A program made the translations under genes and the position numbers. A DNA stretch of 64,000 nucleotides from Mallotus nudiflorus. Its lineage: Eukaryota; Streptophyta; Magnoliopsida; Malpighiales; Euphorbiaceae. The notes beneath the pieces are model-generated. The model saw only the letters and a list, made by a program, of their open reading frames with translations. It searched no databases and was not told the DNA's origin. Positions 37,728 to 49,853 of this stretch are shown here, piece by piece (positions within the stretch are counted from its first letter, which is position 1; the number at the start of each line of letters is the position of its first letter). The stretch covers positions 405,529 to 469,528 of the forward strand of contig CANTUR010000840.1 in the NCBI GenBank assembly GCA_947683625.1, read 5' to 3'.

Positions 37728-38338
37728 CGGTACTCTCTCAGTTCTTGATTTCTCTTTATATATATACAGAGAGAGAGAGACAACTCATTAGTGTCTCTTG
37801 CCGCTTTCTCTGTAATATCTACAGCAGGTAGATAAGGTAATTCATATTATGAGCTACCCATGTTTCTCAGATAATCTGTATACATATTCTGCAAACTAAT
37901 TATAGCAGCTTTATCTGTCATTCTTAATAACCAGTCCTCTCCTGTACTATTTGATATTTAATTTTTTTAATTAATTATACTTTTTAAATAATAGACACAG
38001 TCTCTGGTCCAACATCATTATCGAACCATAACAAACAAACAATAGCTGATCCAAGTGGTAGGGTTATAGAGAATACAAACTATACATCATTATCCTACCA
38101 GAAGATTAAATTAGTATTGATAAATCACATAATAAAAAATTAATTTTATCCTTTTAAATTAATATAATAAAAATTAAATTATACATTTTAAAATGTTGTT
38201 AAAAAGTAATTATCTCTTTAATTACTTTTTCATTGAGGTGACTGATTGGTCTTTAATTTTTTTTATTGGTAAATATGGTTGTCATTGATTATATATTTTT
38301 ATAGAAGCTTTTGTACATGAATCTTTTGTACATGTATG

Positions 38339-38372
<34 letters not shown>

Positions 38373-38547
38373 ATGAGGTAGCTATGAAGCATTAAGTTCA
38401 ATTGATTTGAATTTGATCGAACTTTGATTTTATACTTTGAACATGTTGAGTCGACGAAATTTTGTGATGTTAGAATCGAGCTCAATTATTTACATAATTT
38501 TTTTTTTCATATTTTTGAAATCAAAATTTTTTATGTTTCTCAATACA
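37728..38547. other. Intergenic DNA left of the complete copia element
   Basis: It contains a GA run and possible leader of the small ORF (37740-37790) and a (TA)n run at 38338-38357. No other gene was seen. Confidence 0.5.
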
Positions 38548-38552
38548 TCATG
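38548..38552. other. Target site duplication TCATG, left copy
   Basis: TCATG stands directly before the left LTR and again directly after the right LTR (44432-44436). Confidence 0.9.
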
Positions 38553-39034
38553 TGTTGTATTAATTGAGATTTAACTGTGAATAAAATATAATAAATTGAT
38601 GATAAAATAATTAAAATAATAAAATTAAAGAAAATATTAAATACATAAATTTTTTATGTGGAAAATTGCAAACAAGTTGGGGAAAAACTACAAGTAAGAT
38701 TAGAAGAATTTTATTATAAAAAATAATATGAGTTATAAAATATTTTTCTTTATACTCCAAGGAGAATACAATAAAATTCTCTCTATAATATAAGAGATAA
38801 TTCAATTTCTATATATTTTTCACTCACAAGAAGATTACTCTCAAAACATTCAACTCACCAACTCACTCTCTCACTCTCACTCACATTGCACTTAACACTT
38901 GTGCTTGTGTGTTTCTTGTTGTGTTTATTCATTGCCCATGTAGCCATGGCAGTGTTCGTGTTTTCAACAAAAGTTGCTGCTTGGTGGAGCAACTTTTGAC
39001 TTTATACGGTGCTGCCATTTTTGACTTTTTAACA
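38553..39034 (-). repeat. 3' LTR of the complete copia element
   Basis: 482 bp, from TG (38553 on the plus strand) to CA (39034). It aligns with 43925-44431 over its length, including ACTGTGAATAAAAT and GACTTTTTAACA, with substitutions and small indels. Confidence 0.92.
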
Positions 39035-39049
39035 ATCTCCCACTTAAAG
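39035..39049 (-). other. Polypurine tract
   Basis: On the minus strand CTTTAAGTGGGAGAT immediately precedes the 3' LTR start TGTTAAAAAGTC. This is the usual position and wording of a copia plus-strand primer. Confidence 0.85.
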
Positions 39050-41968
39050 ATTTGATTGAGGATCAATCACATCTTCACATCATTCTTTCTATCTTGCCTT
39101 TTCATGTTGCTTAAGTTTCTGTCAGGCCACAGGAGGATTGACACTAAATAAACTTATCACTGTTGATAAGTTTTGTTAAGAAATTGCTAGATTGTCTTTG
39201 GTATGAATTTTCTACAAATTGACAGTTCCTTCTTCCACTTTCTCTCAAACGAAGTGATATTGAACTTGAATGTGTTTTGATTTTAAATGAAATGTTGGAT
39301 TTCTTGCAAGATGCAAGACACTCCAACTGTCACTAAACAAAGAAACTTTCTCTTGTTTGTGCTCGAGTTCTTCCATTGCTATCTTCTACCAAAATGCTTC
39401 TTTTTTAGCTTGTGTAGTTGCCACATATTATACTTATGTTGTTGATGTAGCCATAAATGATTGCAGTTTGGATACCTAACTTACAACATTGCCAACAAGT
39501 ATAAACACATAACCTGTTATGGATTTGCTTTTGTCCAAATCACCTGCATAATCTAAGTCAATATATCCTCTAACAACAAAGTTTGATCCTCCATAACATA
39601 ATGTAACATCTAAGGTTCCTTTGATATATATTAGGATCCTCTTCACAATATTCCAATGCTCTCTACCAGGATTCACCATGTACCGACAAACCACTCCTAC
39701 TGCATTTGCAATGTTTGGTCTTATACATATCATAACGAACATCAAACTTCCCATTACTGATGCATATAGTACTCGAGACATTTCCATCCTTGCTACTTCA
39801 CTATTAGAAATCATATTAGAGGATAACTTGAAATTAACAGGAAGTGAGGTCGAAATTGGCTTACAATCTTGCATGTTGAATCACCGCAAGGCTTTCTTCA
39901 GGTAGTTTTTATAGAGTAGCCAAATCTTCCTATTATTTTTGTCTCAATGTGCTGGTCCTAAGTCCTTCATTTCAAATTCCCTAGCCAATTATGCATTTAA
40001 TTCTTTGATATGATCTTTGTTGGGGCCTACTACCAATATGTCATCAACGTCAGCAAAATGAAGAAGTCATTTTCACTAAACCTTTTGAAATATGCACAAG
40101 GATCTGCATTAAGTCTGTTATATCCAAGGCTTATAATGAAGGAATCAAATCTCTTATATCAACACCTCAATGCCTGTTTTAAGCTATATAGAGATTTGTT
40201 CAACCTGCAAACTAAGACCTTTTTTCCTTGTTCTTTAAAACCTTCTAGTTGGAGCATATAAATCTCTTTTTCAAGATTTCAATAAAGAAAAGCTATTTTT
40301 ACATCTAGCTACTCCGGATGTAAATAAAATGTAGCACACATTGCTAGGACCACTTGAACTGTTGTAAGTCAGACCATAGGGGAGAAGATTTTATTAAAGT
40401 TAATGCCTTCTTTCTGAGCATACCTTCACACTATAAATCTTGCACTATATCGCTCCACTTGATCATCACTGTTACGCTTGATCTTGTAGACCCATTTGTT
40501 ACTAATTGGCTTCCTCCTTTATGGTAACGACATAAGTTCCTAAGTTTGATTCTTATACAAAGCTTCAATTTCTTCTTACATTACTGCCATCCATTCAGAT
40601 GCTTATGGACTTTCCATTGCTTCTTGAAGAATTGATGGCTCTCCATTTTCTATTAAAAAGCATTATGCAACATTACTCTCTAGAATATAATTAGAATGCT
40701 AAGCTTGTGCTTTTCTATGACGAGTTGACTGTTGAACTCTGGTTTCTTCAAAATCAACTAGTTCTCGTTCTTCATTTTATAGTGCTACTTTAGAAGAATC
40801 CTTTTGTTCCATTTGTATCACTGTATTCTTTAAATTATCTTTTAATGTGCTACTGTCCCATTTTTCTTGTAGCTTACCTTCTAAACATCACATCTCTACT
40901 AATGATGACCTTATAGGCAGTGGGATCCTATAAGTGATACCCCTTAACTCCTTTTGCATATCCTAAGAATATGCCTTTTCTAGATTTTGGATCTAGCTTT
41001 ATAGTTTCTTGGGCATTATACATCACATATGTATGGCTTCCAAATATATGGAGGTTTAAATTATCAATAAGCTTATTGATCCACATCTCCATAAGTGTCT
41101 TTAACTTAATTGCAGTTGATGGTTACCTATTTATTAGATAACAGGTGGTGTTGACTGCTTCTACCTATAATGACTTTTCCAGACTTACAACTTAACATTG
41201 CCCTTATTCTTTCTAACAAGGTTCTATTCATCCACTCTGCCACTCTATTTTGTTAAGGAGTGTATGTTGCAGTGAACTGTCTTTTGATGCCTTCCTGCTT
41301 GCAGAATTTATCAAATTCTTCACTAGTATATTTTCTTACATTATATGTTCTTAAACACTTAATCTTATTTCCAGAATCAAGTTCCATTTATGCTTTGAAT
41401 ACTTTGAAGACTTTAAACACATTAGCTTTCTTTTTAATAGGAGACACCCAATATCTCTTAGAGTAGTCATTAATAAAAGACACGAAGTACTTCGCTCCCT
41501 TTAGGGATGGTACTAGTACTTGCCATACGTTAGAGTGAACCAATTTAGAATAATTTTACTTATGAAATTAGATGTGTTGAACTTCACATGGTGTTGCTTG
41601 CTTGTAACGCAATGCTCACAAAAGGGTAAGGATACCTTTGTGAGACTAGGAAGTAGCTTTTATTATGCTAGAATTTTCATTCGTTGTTCAAACATATGGC
41701 CAAGTTTACAGTGCCATACCATCGTAAATTTTTCATTTAAACCATTTGAAGCAACATATGCTTCTTCTGCCTTCTGTGAAGTCTCTTTTAGTTGCATATA
41801 AAAATTTATAGCTATCTTTTGTGCCTTTATCAGCAAGAGCGCAACTAAAATTATTTTCATAATCCTTTTTTTTTATTTCAATCCTACACTTGAGATTATC
41901 TACCACTCCTACAGACAGTGGATTTTTATTTGAGCCTTCCATATGTCGCACATTTTGAATAGTGCAAC
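39050..41968 (-). pseudogene. Copia pol: pre-integrase, integrase, RT, RNase H (decayed)
   Basis: Minus-strand order: pre-integrase with HCKLGHMFEQRMKILA (about 41710-41660), zinc and integrase pieces with PFCEHCVTSKQHH (about 41630-41590), RT entry SNKWVYKIKRN (about 40505-40475), RT core LDVKIAFLY and LYSLKQA (about 40310-40190), then RNase H (39874-39476) with SLMFVMICIRPNIANAV and DLDYAGDLDKSKSITGYVF. Many stops and frameshifts break it, and no intact catalytic polyprotein remains. The wording is of the TNT1-94 type (Tork lineage). Confidence 0.85.
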
Positions 41969-41972
41969 CACT

Positions 41973-42429
41973 TGTAAAATATGTAAAGGACTAATTTGTA
42001 ATAAACTTATTTTTATTATGACAAAGAAATTTTAGTACAAGAAATATTTGTACACACTTCACACACTAAATAATCTCACAACCACTAACACAAATATTTA
42101 TACACTCAAGATACTCAGACTTGCCCTTGGCTCATTCATAGCTCATACACTTTTGCACACTTATATGATACTCTTTGCTCTTTCACTAACTCTTACACAC
42201 TACACATATAATGAGCACTTATATTTATATTTGTACAAGTTCGGTTATTGGAAGCTTTGGGAAGCTTTTTGATTGGCAGTGAGAAGCCCCAACCAATTAC
42301 TTTGTCTAACCAAACCTATAAAGTTCTAGATATAGATAATTTTAGACTAATTAAAATATTGACTAATTAACTCTAAAAAGACATAGAAAGAGTTAAGTCA
42401 GTGCACTTAGCCAATACTCCTTCTCAACA
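41973..42429 (-). repeat. LTR of a second copia element embedded in the first
   Basis: On the minus strand it begins TGTTGAGAAGGAGTATTGGC at 42429 and ends TATTTTACA at 41973. It is preceded by a purine-rich stretch (AAAAGAGAGTAGT) that would be its polypurine tract. Directly after it the host pre-integrase frame resumes (TIQNVRHMEG). The sequence is unrelated to the host LTRs. Confidence 0.7.
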
Positions 42430-42443
42430 ACTACTCTCTTTTA

Positions 42444-42600
42444 ATATATGTTTGTTTACCACACTAAGTTGCCTTCTAAATTTTTTGAACTTTCCACCAT
42501 TAAGCCCTTCAGTGAATATATCTATAATTTGATATTCAGTCTTAACATACTTTATCTTGATCTCTCCATATAGGAATTTTTCTTACACGAAGTGATAATG
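42444..42600 (-). pseudogene. C-terminal pol tail of the second copia element
   Basis: The minus strand reads KYVKTEYQIIDIFTEGL followed by FKKFRRQLSVV. This matches the conserved end of copia pol (..QLADIFTKAL..LG.), placed correctly just upstream of the embedded LTR. Only this tail is present. Confidence 0.75.
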
Positions 42601-42611
42601 CACCTCCACAA

Positions 42612-43140
42612 GTTGGGATCAGCTCACTAGACTCTGCGAGGTTGAGTCAATCCACAATAAAATTTTTCTTAAGAGGAAGCTTTACACTTTTCTGATGGTA
42701 GAATCTACTTTAGCACAGAGCATATAAATACTTTGAATACTTTATTTTCTTAACTTATATCATTGGGATATAAAGTAGAGGAAAATGAACATACTGAACT
42801 TCTATTTAAAAGTCTACCTAATTCATATGATCAATTTATTATCAACTTAATAAATAATGTTGTCACATATCATCTAGTCTTCGATGAGGTTACAATTGCT
42901 ATCCTAGAGGAAGAAATCATGTGCCAAAATAAAGAAGACAAGATGGTGAATTCACAACAAGCAGAGGCTTTGGTGGTGATGAGAGGGAGATTAACAAAAT
43001 CTAACTATATGTGCCAATCGTCGCTGCTTCATTGCAATCTCTTCCATACATTAAAAATTTTCTTTTTATATATGCCACTCATTGTCACTTCATTGCATAG
43101 AGCAATGCCATCATCTGATGAACTTACAACATTTCCTTGA
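42612..43140 (+). pseudogene. Inverted partial copy of copia gag
   Basis: The plus strand here encodes gag (GYKVEENEHTELLFKSLPNS, then YDQFIINLINNVVTYHLVFD), whereas the host element's gag is on the minus strand. The segment 42612-43000 matches the reverse complement of 43645-43266 almost throughout, so the two form a long hairpin with a ~265-bp loop. This copy keeps a longer open frame (42763-43140) than the host gag, although its 3' part past about 43005 is not gag. Confidence 0.85.
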
Positions 43141-43882
43141 GGTTTGGAATCTTTTAGTTTTCAATAATCCTTCTTCAAATGACCCTTTTTATCATAGTTG
43201 TAGCTCTTAAAATTCTTCTTACTTCTCTTGATCTGCCTTGCCTTTGCCTCCCACTAGAGCTAGCTTATATTGATCTCCTTTTTATCACCACCAAAGCCTC
43301 TGCTTTTATGAATTCACCATCTTGTCTTCCTTGTTTTGCGCCTACTTTCTTCCTTTAGGATAGTAGCTACAACCTCATTAAAGACTAGATGATCTATGAC
43401 AACATTATTTATTAGGTTGATGATGAGTTGATCATATGAATAAGGCAGACTCTAAAGTTAAAGTTCAGCAAGTGCCTCTACTTTATATCCCAATGATGTG
43501 AGTTGAGAAAAAAAAGTATTTAAAGTATTTATATGCTCCGTCACTTAAGTAGATTCTACCATCCAAAGAGTGTAAAGCTTCTTCTTAAGAAAATTTTTGT
43601 TGTGGATTGACTTGGCTTCGTAGAGTCTAGTGAGCTGATCCTAAATCTCCTTTGCAATTTTTTTTCTTCTACACTTGACAGTATCTTATTTGCTAATTCT
43701 AGATGAAGATCTGCAATAGCATTCTTGTCCATCTCATTTTAATTTGTTTTCATTTGTAAATTTTTTGGCCTTTCACTGATAGCCACTAGGTAATTATTTT
43801 TTCTTAATATTGCATTCATCTTTAATTTCCACAATGAAAAATTTCTTCCATTAAATTTTTTAATCTCATACTTTGTCGTCAT
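43030..43882 (-). pseudogene. Copia gag of the complete element (decayed)
   Basis: From ATG 43882 the minus strand reads YEIKKFNGRNFSLWKLKMNA, then AISERP, NEMDKNAIADL, TEHINTLNTFFSQLTSLGYK and SLPYSYDQLIINLINNV in pieces, a textbook UBN2-type gag. Stops and frameshifts interrupt it. The zinc knuckle near 43200-43150 reads SYNYDKKGHLKKDYW, so the three Cys ligands are lost and only His remains. After NVW at about 43030 the protease that should follow is missing. Confidence 0.85.
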
Positions 43883-43910
43883 TGCTTCTATCACTATTTA
43901 AAAATTAGAT

Positions 43911-43922
43911 TTTTTGATACCA
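43911..43922 (-). other. Primer-binding site
   Basis: The minus strand has TGGTATCAAAAA two bases inside the 5' LTR, matching the first eight bases of the initiator-Met tRNA primer site. Confidence 0.85.
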
Positions 43923-43924
43923 TT

Positions 43925-44431
43925 TGATGTATAAATTGAGGATCGAACTGTGAATAAAATAAAACAAATTACAGCTAAAATAATTGAAATAATAAAATTG
44001 AAGAAAATACAGAACACACAAATTTTTAACGTGGAAAACTCCAAACAAATTGAGGAAAAACCACGGGTAAAATTAGAAGAATTTCATTATGAAAAATAAT
44101 AGAAGTTACAAAATATTTCTCTCTACACCCCAAGGAGAATATAATAAAATTCTCTCTATAATATAGGAGATAACCCACTCTCTGTATATTTTTCACTCAT
44201 AAGGAGATTACTCTCAAAACACTCAACTCACCAACTCACTCTCTCATTCTCATTCACACTGCACTCAACACTTGTTCTTGTGTGTTTCTTGTTGTTTTTA
44301 TTCATTACATGGCTATTTATAGTCATAACAGTGTTTGCGTTTTTGACAAAAGTTGCTGCTTGGTGAAACAACTTTTAACTTTATATTTTTTTGATTTTGT
44401 TGTTGGTTGCACCATTTTTGACTTTTTAACA
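43925..44431 (-). repeat. 5' LTR of the complete copia element
   Basis: 507 bp, TG to CA on the plus strand, aligned to 38553-39034. A CACTCTC-rich part near 44230-44275 is shared. Confidence 0.92.
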
Positions 44432-44436
44432 TCATG
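44432..44436. other. Target site duplication TCATG, right copy
   Basis: Perfect match to 38548-38552. Confidence 0.9.
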
Positions 44437-45420
44437 GTGTAACAATTTTAATGAAAATGAAATTATGGATTGTTTTAGAGATTTTTGGTGGAGAGAAGGG
44501 AGTCCACCATTAAATCCATTATGACTACATGGTGAAGTTCCCGTGGAATCAACTTCCACTAAATCCACTAGGGCTATAGGGCGAAGTTTCTGTGACATCG
44601 ACCTTTGCTGTTGAAGAAAATTCATTTGGAATACAACATAGTCATGTCCAACTTTACACAGTGGTAAAGGAGCTTAAACAATTCGTAAAAATTTGTTCAT
44701 ACGGAAATATGGGTTAAGATGTGTTCATCTAGTATTAATTTGATTAAGTTGTAATTTCAATTTAGAAGAGAAGACAGGATGACCACATGGTCATATTTCA
44801 TACGTAGGATGTCACATGGATTGAAATACGATCGTGTAGCGCGCATGATATGCATCTTAATTGGGGGGGCTATTTTTCTCTTATTTTTTCTCCACTTTAA
44901 ATTATATATATCTTTGTACCAAATTAAGGAAAATTGAAGATTTTATTGATCGTCCTAATACTTGTGTATGCTCTTTTTAATAATAGTAAGTTTCTTTTTT
45001 TGCAGTGATCGTTTTAATATTAAAATTTCCCACAATTTTTTATACCTATTTATTTCTTTATTTTTGTAATTTTATATTTGTTTCATTCAATTCTGAAACC
45101 ATATTGAATTTGAATGCTAAATCATTTGTAATATTAAAAAGATAAAAATAATAATGAATTTGAATGTTTTATGTGCTCAAAGCTTTTAGCCATTGAATGT
45201 TAGATAGTCAAATGTTAATGGTTAACAATGATAAAGGGCTTTTTAAAAAATGGTTTTTCAAAAATTAATAGCTTACATACAATTTTTTTTTTGGGAATTT
45301 CAGAATTTAACTGAAATTAATATTCAATTATCTGAAATATTGTTAACTAATTTTATTATAAATAAAAATAAGAAAAATGAAAGTCAATCTGCAAGTGTAT
45401 ATATATTATAATTCTAATTG

Positions 45421-45422
<2 letters not shown>

Positions 45423-45473
<51 letters not shown>
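45423..45473. repeat. (ATT)n microsatellite
   Basis: About 17 ATT units. Confidence 0.95.
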
Positions 45474-45475
<2 letters not shown>

Positions 45476-45511
45476 TTGTTTAAGCATATTACATCCATAG
45501 CCATATGTAAT

Positions 45512-45800
45512 TATATGATTTTACCACTTTGCCTCTTATACTTCTAGTTTTGTCAAATTAACACCTTAGCTTGTTTATAATTTATTATATAAACATCTAT
45601 TTGCATTGTTAGCAAGACACATGAAATGATACATTTATTAGCATATAATTAGTGGTAAAATAACAAATTTATGCAAGTGTAGTCGATAAAATGTCAAATT
45701 CATGCAAATATAGATGTTTATACAACAGGTTATAAATAAGCTGAAGTATTAATTTGACAAACTCAAATTACATGTGGGAAAATGATAAATCATGCAAGAA
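45512..45800. repeat. MITE-like inverted repeat, ~90-bp arms
   Basis: About 45514-45601 pairs with about 45798-45702. Shared blocks include ATGATTT(T)A.CA.TTT.CC, GTTTGTCAAATTAA.AC.T.AGCTT.TTTATAA and TATAAACATCTAT. A second internal copy of the theme (ATGCAAGTGTAG.. / ATGCAAATATAG..) lies in the centre. It is short, palindromic and non-coding, so probably a small non-autonomous DNA transposon. No target duplication was fixed. Confidence 0.55.
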
Positions 45801-46336
45801 CAGGTGGCCGGAGATATATTATATATTTTTATGGAAAAAACCTTCTCTTTTCTAGCATTTCATATAAACTTGGGCTTGAAGGTCAATTTTCCCTAAACTT
45901 GCCGAATTCAAATCACTCTACAATTAATTTTTTGGCTTCCTTATTTTAAAAGTTTTACAATTTGACCAATTTAATTATCCTATTTTCAGATAGTGTATTA
46001 TGCTCATTTTTTAAAACAAGTGGAATGTATTTTTTTTTTAACTTCAATTGAATTATAATTAAAAAATGAAATTTCATTTTGATTTTTCTATGTTAATTAA
46101 AATAATTAATTTTACGTCCATTTTTAATTAACTAAAAATTAAAATTTGAATAAACCTTAATTTCATTAATTCCTTTTGTGGATATGTCTCTTTACAAAAT
46201 TAGGGTTTCCAAATTAATTTTGGTTTGGGTTTTCATTCTTCTTTAGAGTTCTAGTTAGGGCTTTCATTCTTATTTATATTTTTCTTCTGCGATCTTGTTG
46301 TTTAGAAGTATTTGTTGATTGTGCAATTGTCTCTTC

Positions 46337-47470
46337 ATGGTACATGAATTAGAAGATCTCTGGAATAACTTCCCTCTCACAAAAGATGAGGATGAGGAAG
46401 TGGACTTGGAAATTGTGAAAAATTTAGTTTCACATCATGATCAATGCTTGGCTATTCATTTATTTGGCAAACGTTTTAATTTGAAGACATTTTCAAGTGC
46501 ATTATCAAGGCCTAGAGATTAGCTTGGACTTTCAAATTAAACGAGATTGGGCATAACTTTTTGTATGTGAATTTGCTTCAAGGTCTGATAAGCTTCGTAT
46601 CTTGCATGACAACTTGTGGCATTATAATCAACAACTGATTGTTTTCTATGAATTGAATGGTGATGAGCAACCTTCATATATATCTTACTCATTGCATGTT
46701 TTAGGCTCGCATGTGCAATCTTCTATTGAGTCGTAGATAAATGGATTAAGGTTGGTACTAAGATTGGGAAGGTAACTAAGGTTTATGTTAATATTGTAAA
46801 CTCTTGGGGACATTATGCAAGAGTTTGGGTTAGTGTTTATGTTAATTTACCTCTTATACGTGGGACTATGGTTCAAAATAGTAAAGGAGAACGTGTATGG
46901 GTGTACTTTGATACAAAAAATTGCCTAATTTTTTCTATTAGTGTTGCTGTGCGAGGTATTTGGAGGATGAATGCATGAGTGATTAGATGACACTGAAGTA
47001 CAAAAGTATCTATATGGGCCTTTACTTCATGCCTTTCGAACTTCAAATTGATATTTGCATGCTCATGTTATTTCAAAGCTTAAGGTTACTACAAACTCTA
47101 ATTTAGTTCCAGCTTCTCTAGCTCCTATATGGTGAGTTTATCATTCTATTAATGTATCTAATATTATTGGTGATATTCATAATGTTAACTCATCCTCTCC
47201 CATAGGTGACAGGAATTCTCATGATATTAGCTCATAGTGAAATGGTTTCACTCTGTTAAAAAATGAAGTTGTTTCTTTCGAATGCTGGTCTAAAGGTTAC
47301 TACAAAGGAATTAAATATGCTCAATAATTGCCATGCCGTAGTAGATCGCTAATTCCTCTAATTCTACTTTATGTATTGATAAATAGAATTTATCTGGTGA
47401 TGGAGGGGTTTATTCAAATACTCATTGTGGGGCAATGACATCTTTACAATGTTTTAAGAAGCTGGGGCAC
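46337..47470 (+). pseudogene. LINE ORF1 (nucleic-acid-binding protein, decayed)
   Basis: It starts MVHELEDLWNNFPLTKDEDE and continues CLAIHLFGKRFNLKTFSSAL, the DUF4283-type beginning of plant LINE ORF1, with a stop at 46520. Past that point scattered frames continue to a degenerate zinc-knuckle-like LQCFKKLGHH near 47440-47470. It is not translatable. Confidence 0.7.
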
Positions 47471-47734
47471 CATTGAAACAATGTTATTAGTAATAGAAGG
47501 TAGGACTTTGGTTTTAAGTCGCACAACTCCTTTAATCATTGATAAGAAGAGGAAAAATGATGCCAACTTATCAACTACGCATAAGTTAGAATGCTTAAGG
47601 GTTAGGGAACCCTCAAACATTAAGAGTATTATGAGTTGGTGGTTTGGTTCTTCTTTGAAAAGAATAGTTATCAGTCTCTATGGTATTTTTTTTAATGTTA
47701 ATTTTATTATTTTCTTTTTATGTTTTTTATGATA

Positions 47735-48141
47735 ATAATAATAATAAGGTATGGACTCGTCGTGGAGTTTATGGATGGCCAAAGTAACATAATAAGATTA
47801 AAATATGGACTCTTCTTAAACAGCTTTTATCAAATATTTCCTTGCAATGTCTTTGCCTTGGAGACTTTAATGAGGTACTATATAGTTATGATAAATATGG
47901 TGGTCATGAGGATTCTTGAAGCAGGGAGTTGTTGATCGTATTTGATCAATCCAACTTTCAAGATTTCAGTTATATTGGTGGTATCTTCACTTGGTATAAT
48001 GGTCAAATAGATGAAGCAAAAATTTGTGAAAGGCTCGATCGGTGTTTGGATAATGACTTCTTATTTCTTTACTATACTATTAATTATTTGTCAAATCTAG
48101 CTTCTGATCATGCTCCTTGTTATTTAATTCTAATGGTTTGA
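47735..48141 (+). pseudogene. LINE AP-type endonuclease fragment
   Basis: Frames in this stretch give CLCLGDFNEVLYSYDKYGG (frameshifted), then FQDFSYIGGIFTWYNGQID, KICERLDRCL and NLASDHAPCYLIL. GDFNE, FTW and SDHAP are core motifs of the endonuclease/exonuclease/phosphatase fold used by LINEs for target-site nicking. The N-terminal third is missing or unrecognisable. Confidence 0.85.
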
Positions 48142-48439
48142 TGCTAAAGTGAATAGTGTCAAAACAACCTTTTTGTTCTAAGTCAATGTGGTTAAGGAAT
48201 CAAACTTGTTTCAAAGTGGTGTAAAATTCATGGGTTCAAGTAGGTGTTCTTTTAAGAGCGAAAAATTTTGTACATGTACCCAAGCCCTTAAACGTTGTAG
48301 TAGGCAGATTTTTGGTAACTTCTTAGAGAACATTAGTGAAAAAAAAAAAAGAATAAGTTACAATCTCTATCACAAGTAAATAATTCTAGTGTTAATAAAG
48401 ATAATATTAATTCTTTTAAAACTTCAGTTAAAGAATTAT

Positions 48440-49850
48440 TACTACGTAAGGAAGATTATATGCGATAAAGGTTTATTTGGGTGGAAGCGGGGGATAAAAG
48501 CCCATCCATTTTCCATCAAAAAGCTCTAAAGTAGAGACATTGTAATCATATTGGTTGCTTGAAAGATGTAAAGGGTAAATGTTGGGATGGTGAAGTAGTA
48601 GTCAAGCACTTATTTCTTGATTTTTATTAGGATATGTATAAAAATAGTGCTCTTTGGTCTTTTAATCACTCTCTTTTAGCTATAGATACCAAACTGACCG
48701 TAGATCAATTTAAACTGTTATCGGTCCCTTTCATAAAATCTGAGATTCTATTTACTCTTAAATAAATGCATCTAAGTAAAGCATTGGTCATTATGGTATA
48801 CCTACCCTCTTTTTCCAAACATTTTAGCATTATTGTAGGATATGATGTGACCAAAATGGTGTTGCACTTTCTTCATTCTTGTGAATTCCCTTCTAATTTA
48901 AATCACACTTTCATTACTTTAATTCCTAAGGTGAAGTCTCCTAAATTTTTCAAGGACCTAAGACCTACTAGTCTATGAAATGTATACAAGTTATTTTCAA
49001 AGGTTTTGAATAATAGATTAAAACCGGTGTTGCCTAGTTTAATTCATGAATCACAAAGTGCTTTTGCACACAAACCATAGATAATGCTATAATAGCTTTT
49101 GAAATTTTCCATTTAATGAAGCATTGGTTAAAGAGTACGAAGGGTCTTGTGGGTATTAAATGTGACATGAGTAAAGTATATGATCGGGTGTAACTGTGTT
49201 ATTTTGAACAAATTATGTTAAAAATGGCTTTTTTAACTCACTTTATTCGGTTGATAATGATTTGCTTAAACTTTGTTAATTTGTCTTTTCTCCTTAGTGG
49301 TTAAGTGAGAGGTTTCTTTAAGCCAAGTAGAGGGCCTCAACAAAGAGATCCACTTTCAATAAATTTATTTTTATTATATGCGGAAGGTTTTTCAACAATG
49401 ATTAGGAAGGTTCTCCACCTAGTTAAAATGAGTTGGTCTAGTCTTGCTGTTTCTCACTATTTTTTTTTTTAATTTTTTTATGGATGATAGTATATTATTA
49501 GAGCCACAATTTTGAAGTATAATGTTATTAAGCAAATTCTTCTGAATTATAAAGTTGAATCAGGCCAACAAGTCAATTATGACAAATTGAAAATTGCTTT
49601 TTGTAAGGTGTTAGATGCTCAACAACATAAATGAGTTCAGACCATCCTTGGAATGCCAGTTATCGAGAAACATCTTTGCTACTTAGATTTACAAACATTA
49701 GTGAATTGTATTATTAAACTTAGCTTTGGTTTCTTAAAAGAATGGTTGTAAAAGAAACTCAAAGGTTGGAAAAAATTATTAAATCGAGGTGGTTATGAGG
49801 TGCTAATAAAATTAGTAGCGCAAGTAATTCCTCAATATGTTATGAGCTGG
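48440..49850 (+). pseudogene. LINE reverse transcriptase (decayed)
   Basis: Pieces read FIWVEAGDKSPSIFHQKAL, SCEFPSNLNHTFITLIPKV with FKDLRPTSL, YKLFSKVLNNRLKPVLPSLI, GLVGIKCDMSKVYDRV, then FMDDSILLE at about 49475-49500, where the catalytic FADD box reads FMDD. The end (PQYVMSW) meets the LTR-like insert. There are multiple in-frame stops. Confidence 0.85.
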
Positions 49851-49853
49851 TAG

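Larger units (their letters stand above)
38553..44431 (-). mobile_element. Complete, inactive Tork/TNT1-type Ty1/copia retrotransposon
   Basis: The element is 5879 bp. It has two LTRs in the same orientation, perfect 5-bp flanking duplications (TCATG), a primer-binding site next to the right LTR and a polypurine tract next to the left LTR, so it reads right to left. Gag lies at the right, and integrase, RT and RNase H follow leftward, the copia order. The coding parts are full of stops, and the LTRs are clearly diverged by eye, so the insertion is old. Between gag and pre-integrase (about 41973-43005) the normal protease is replaced by foreign and rearranged sequence, described in separate entries. 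Confidence 0.93.
44437..46336. other. Gene-free DNA between copia element and LINE
   Basis: No supported gene. Two repeats inside are listed separately. The frames at 44282-44625 lie on the LTR edge and are chance. Confidence 0.5.

Noticed and set aside
39621..41801. Plus-strand frames across the Tork-type pol
   Set aside because: They are complements of the minus-strand pol pseudogene.
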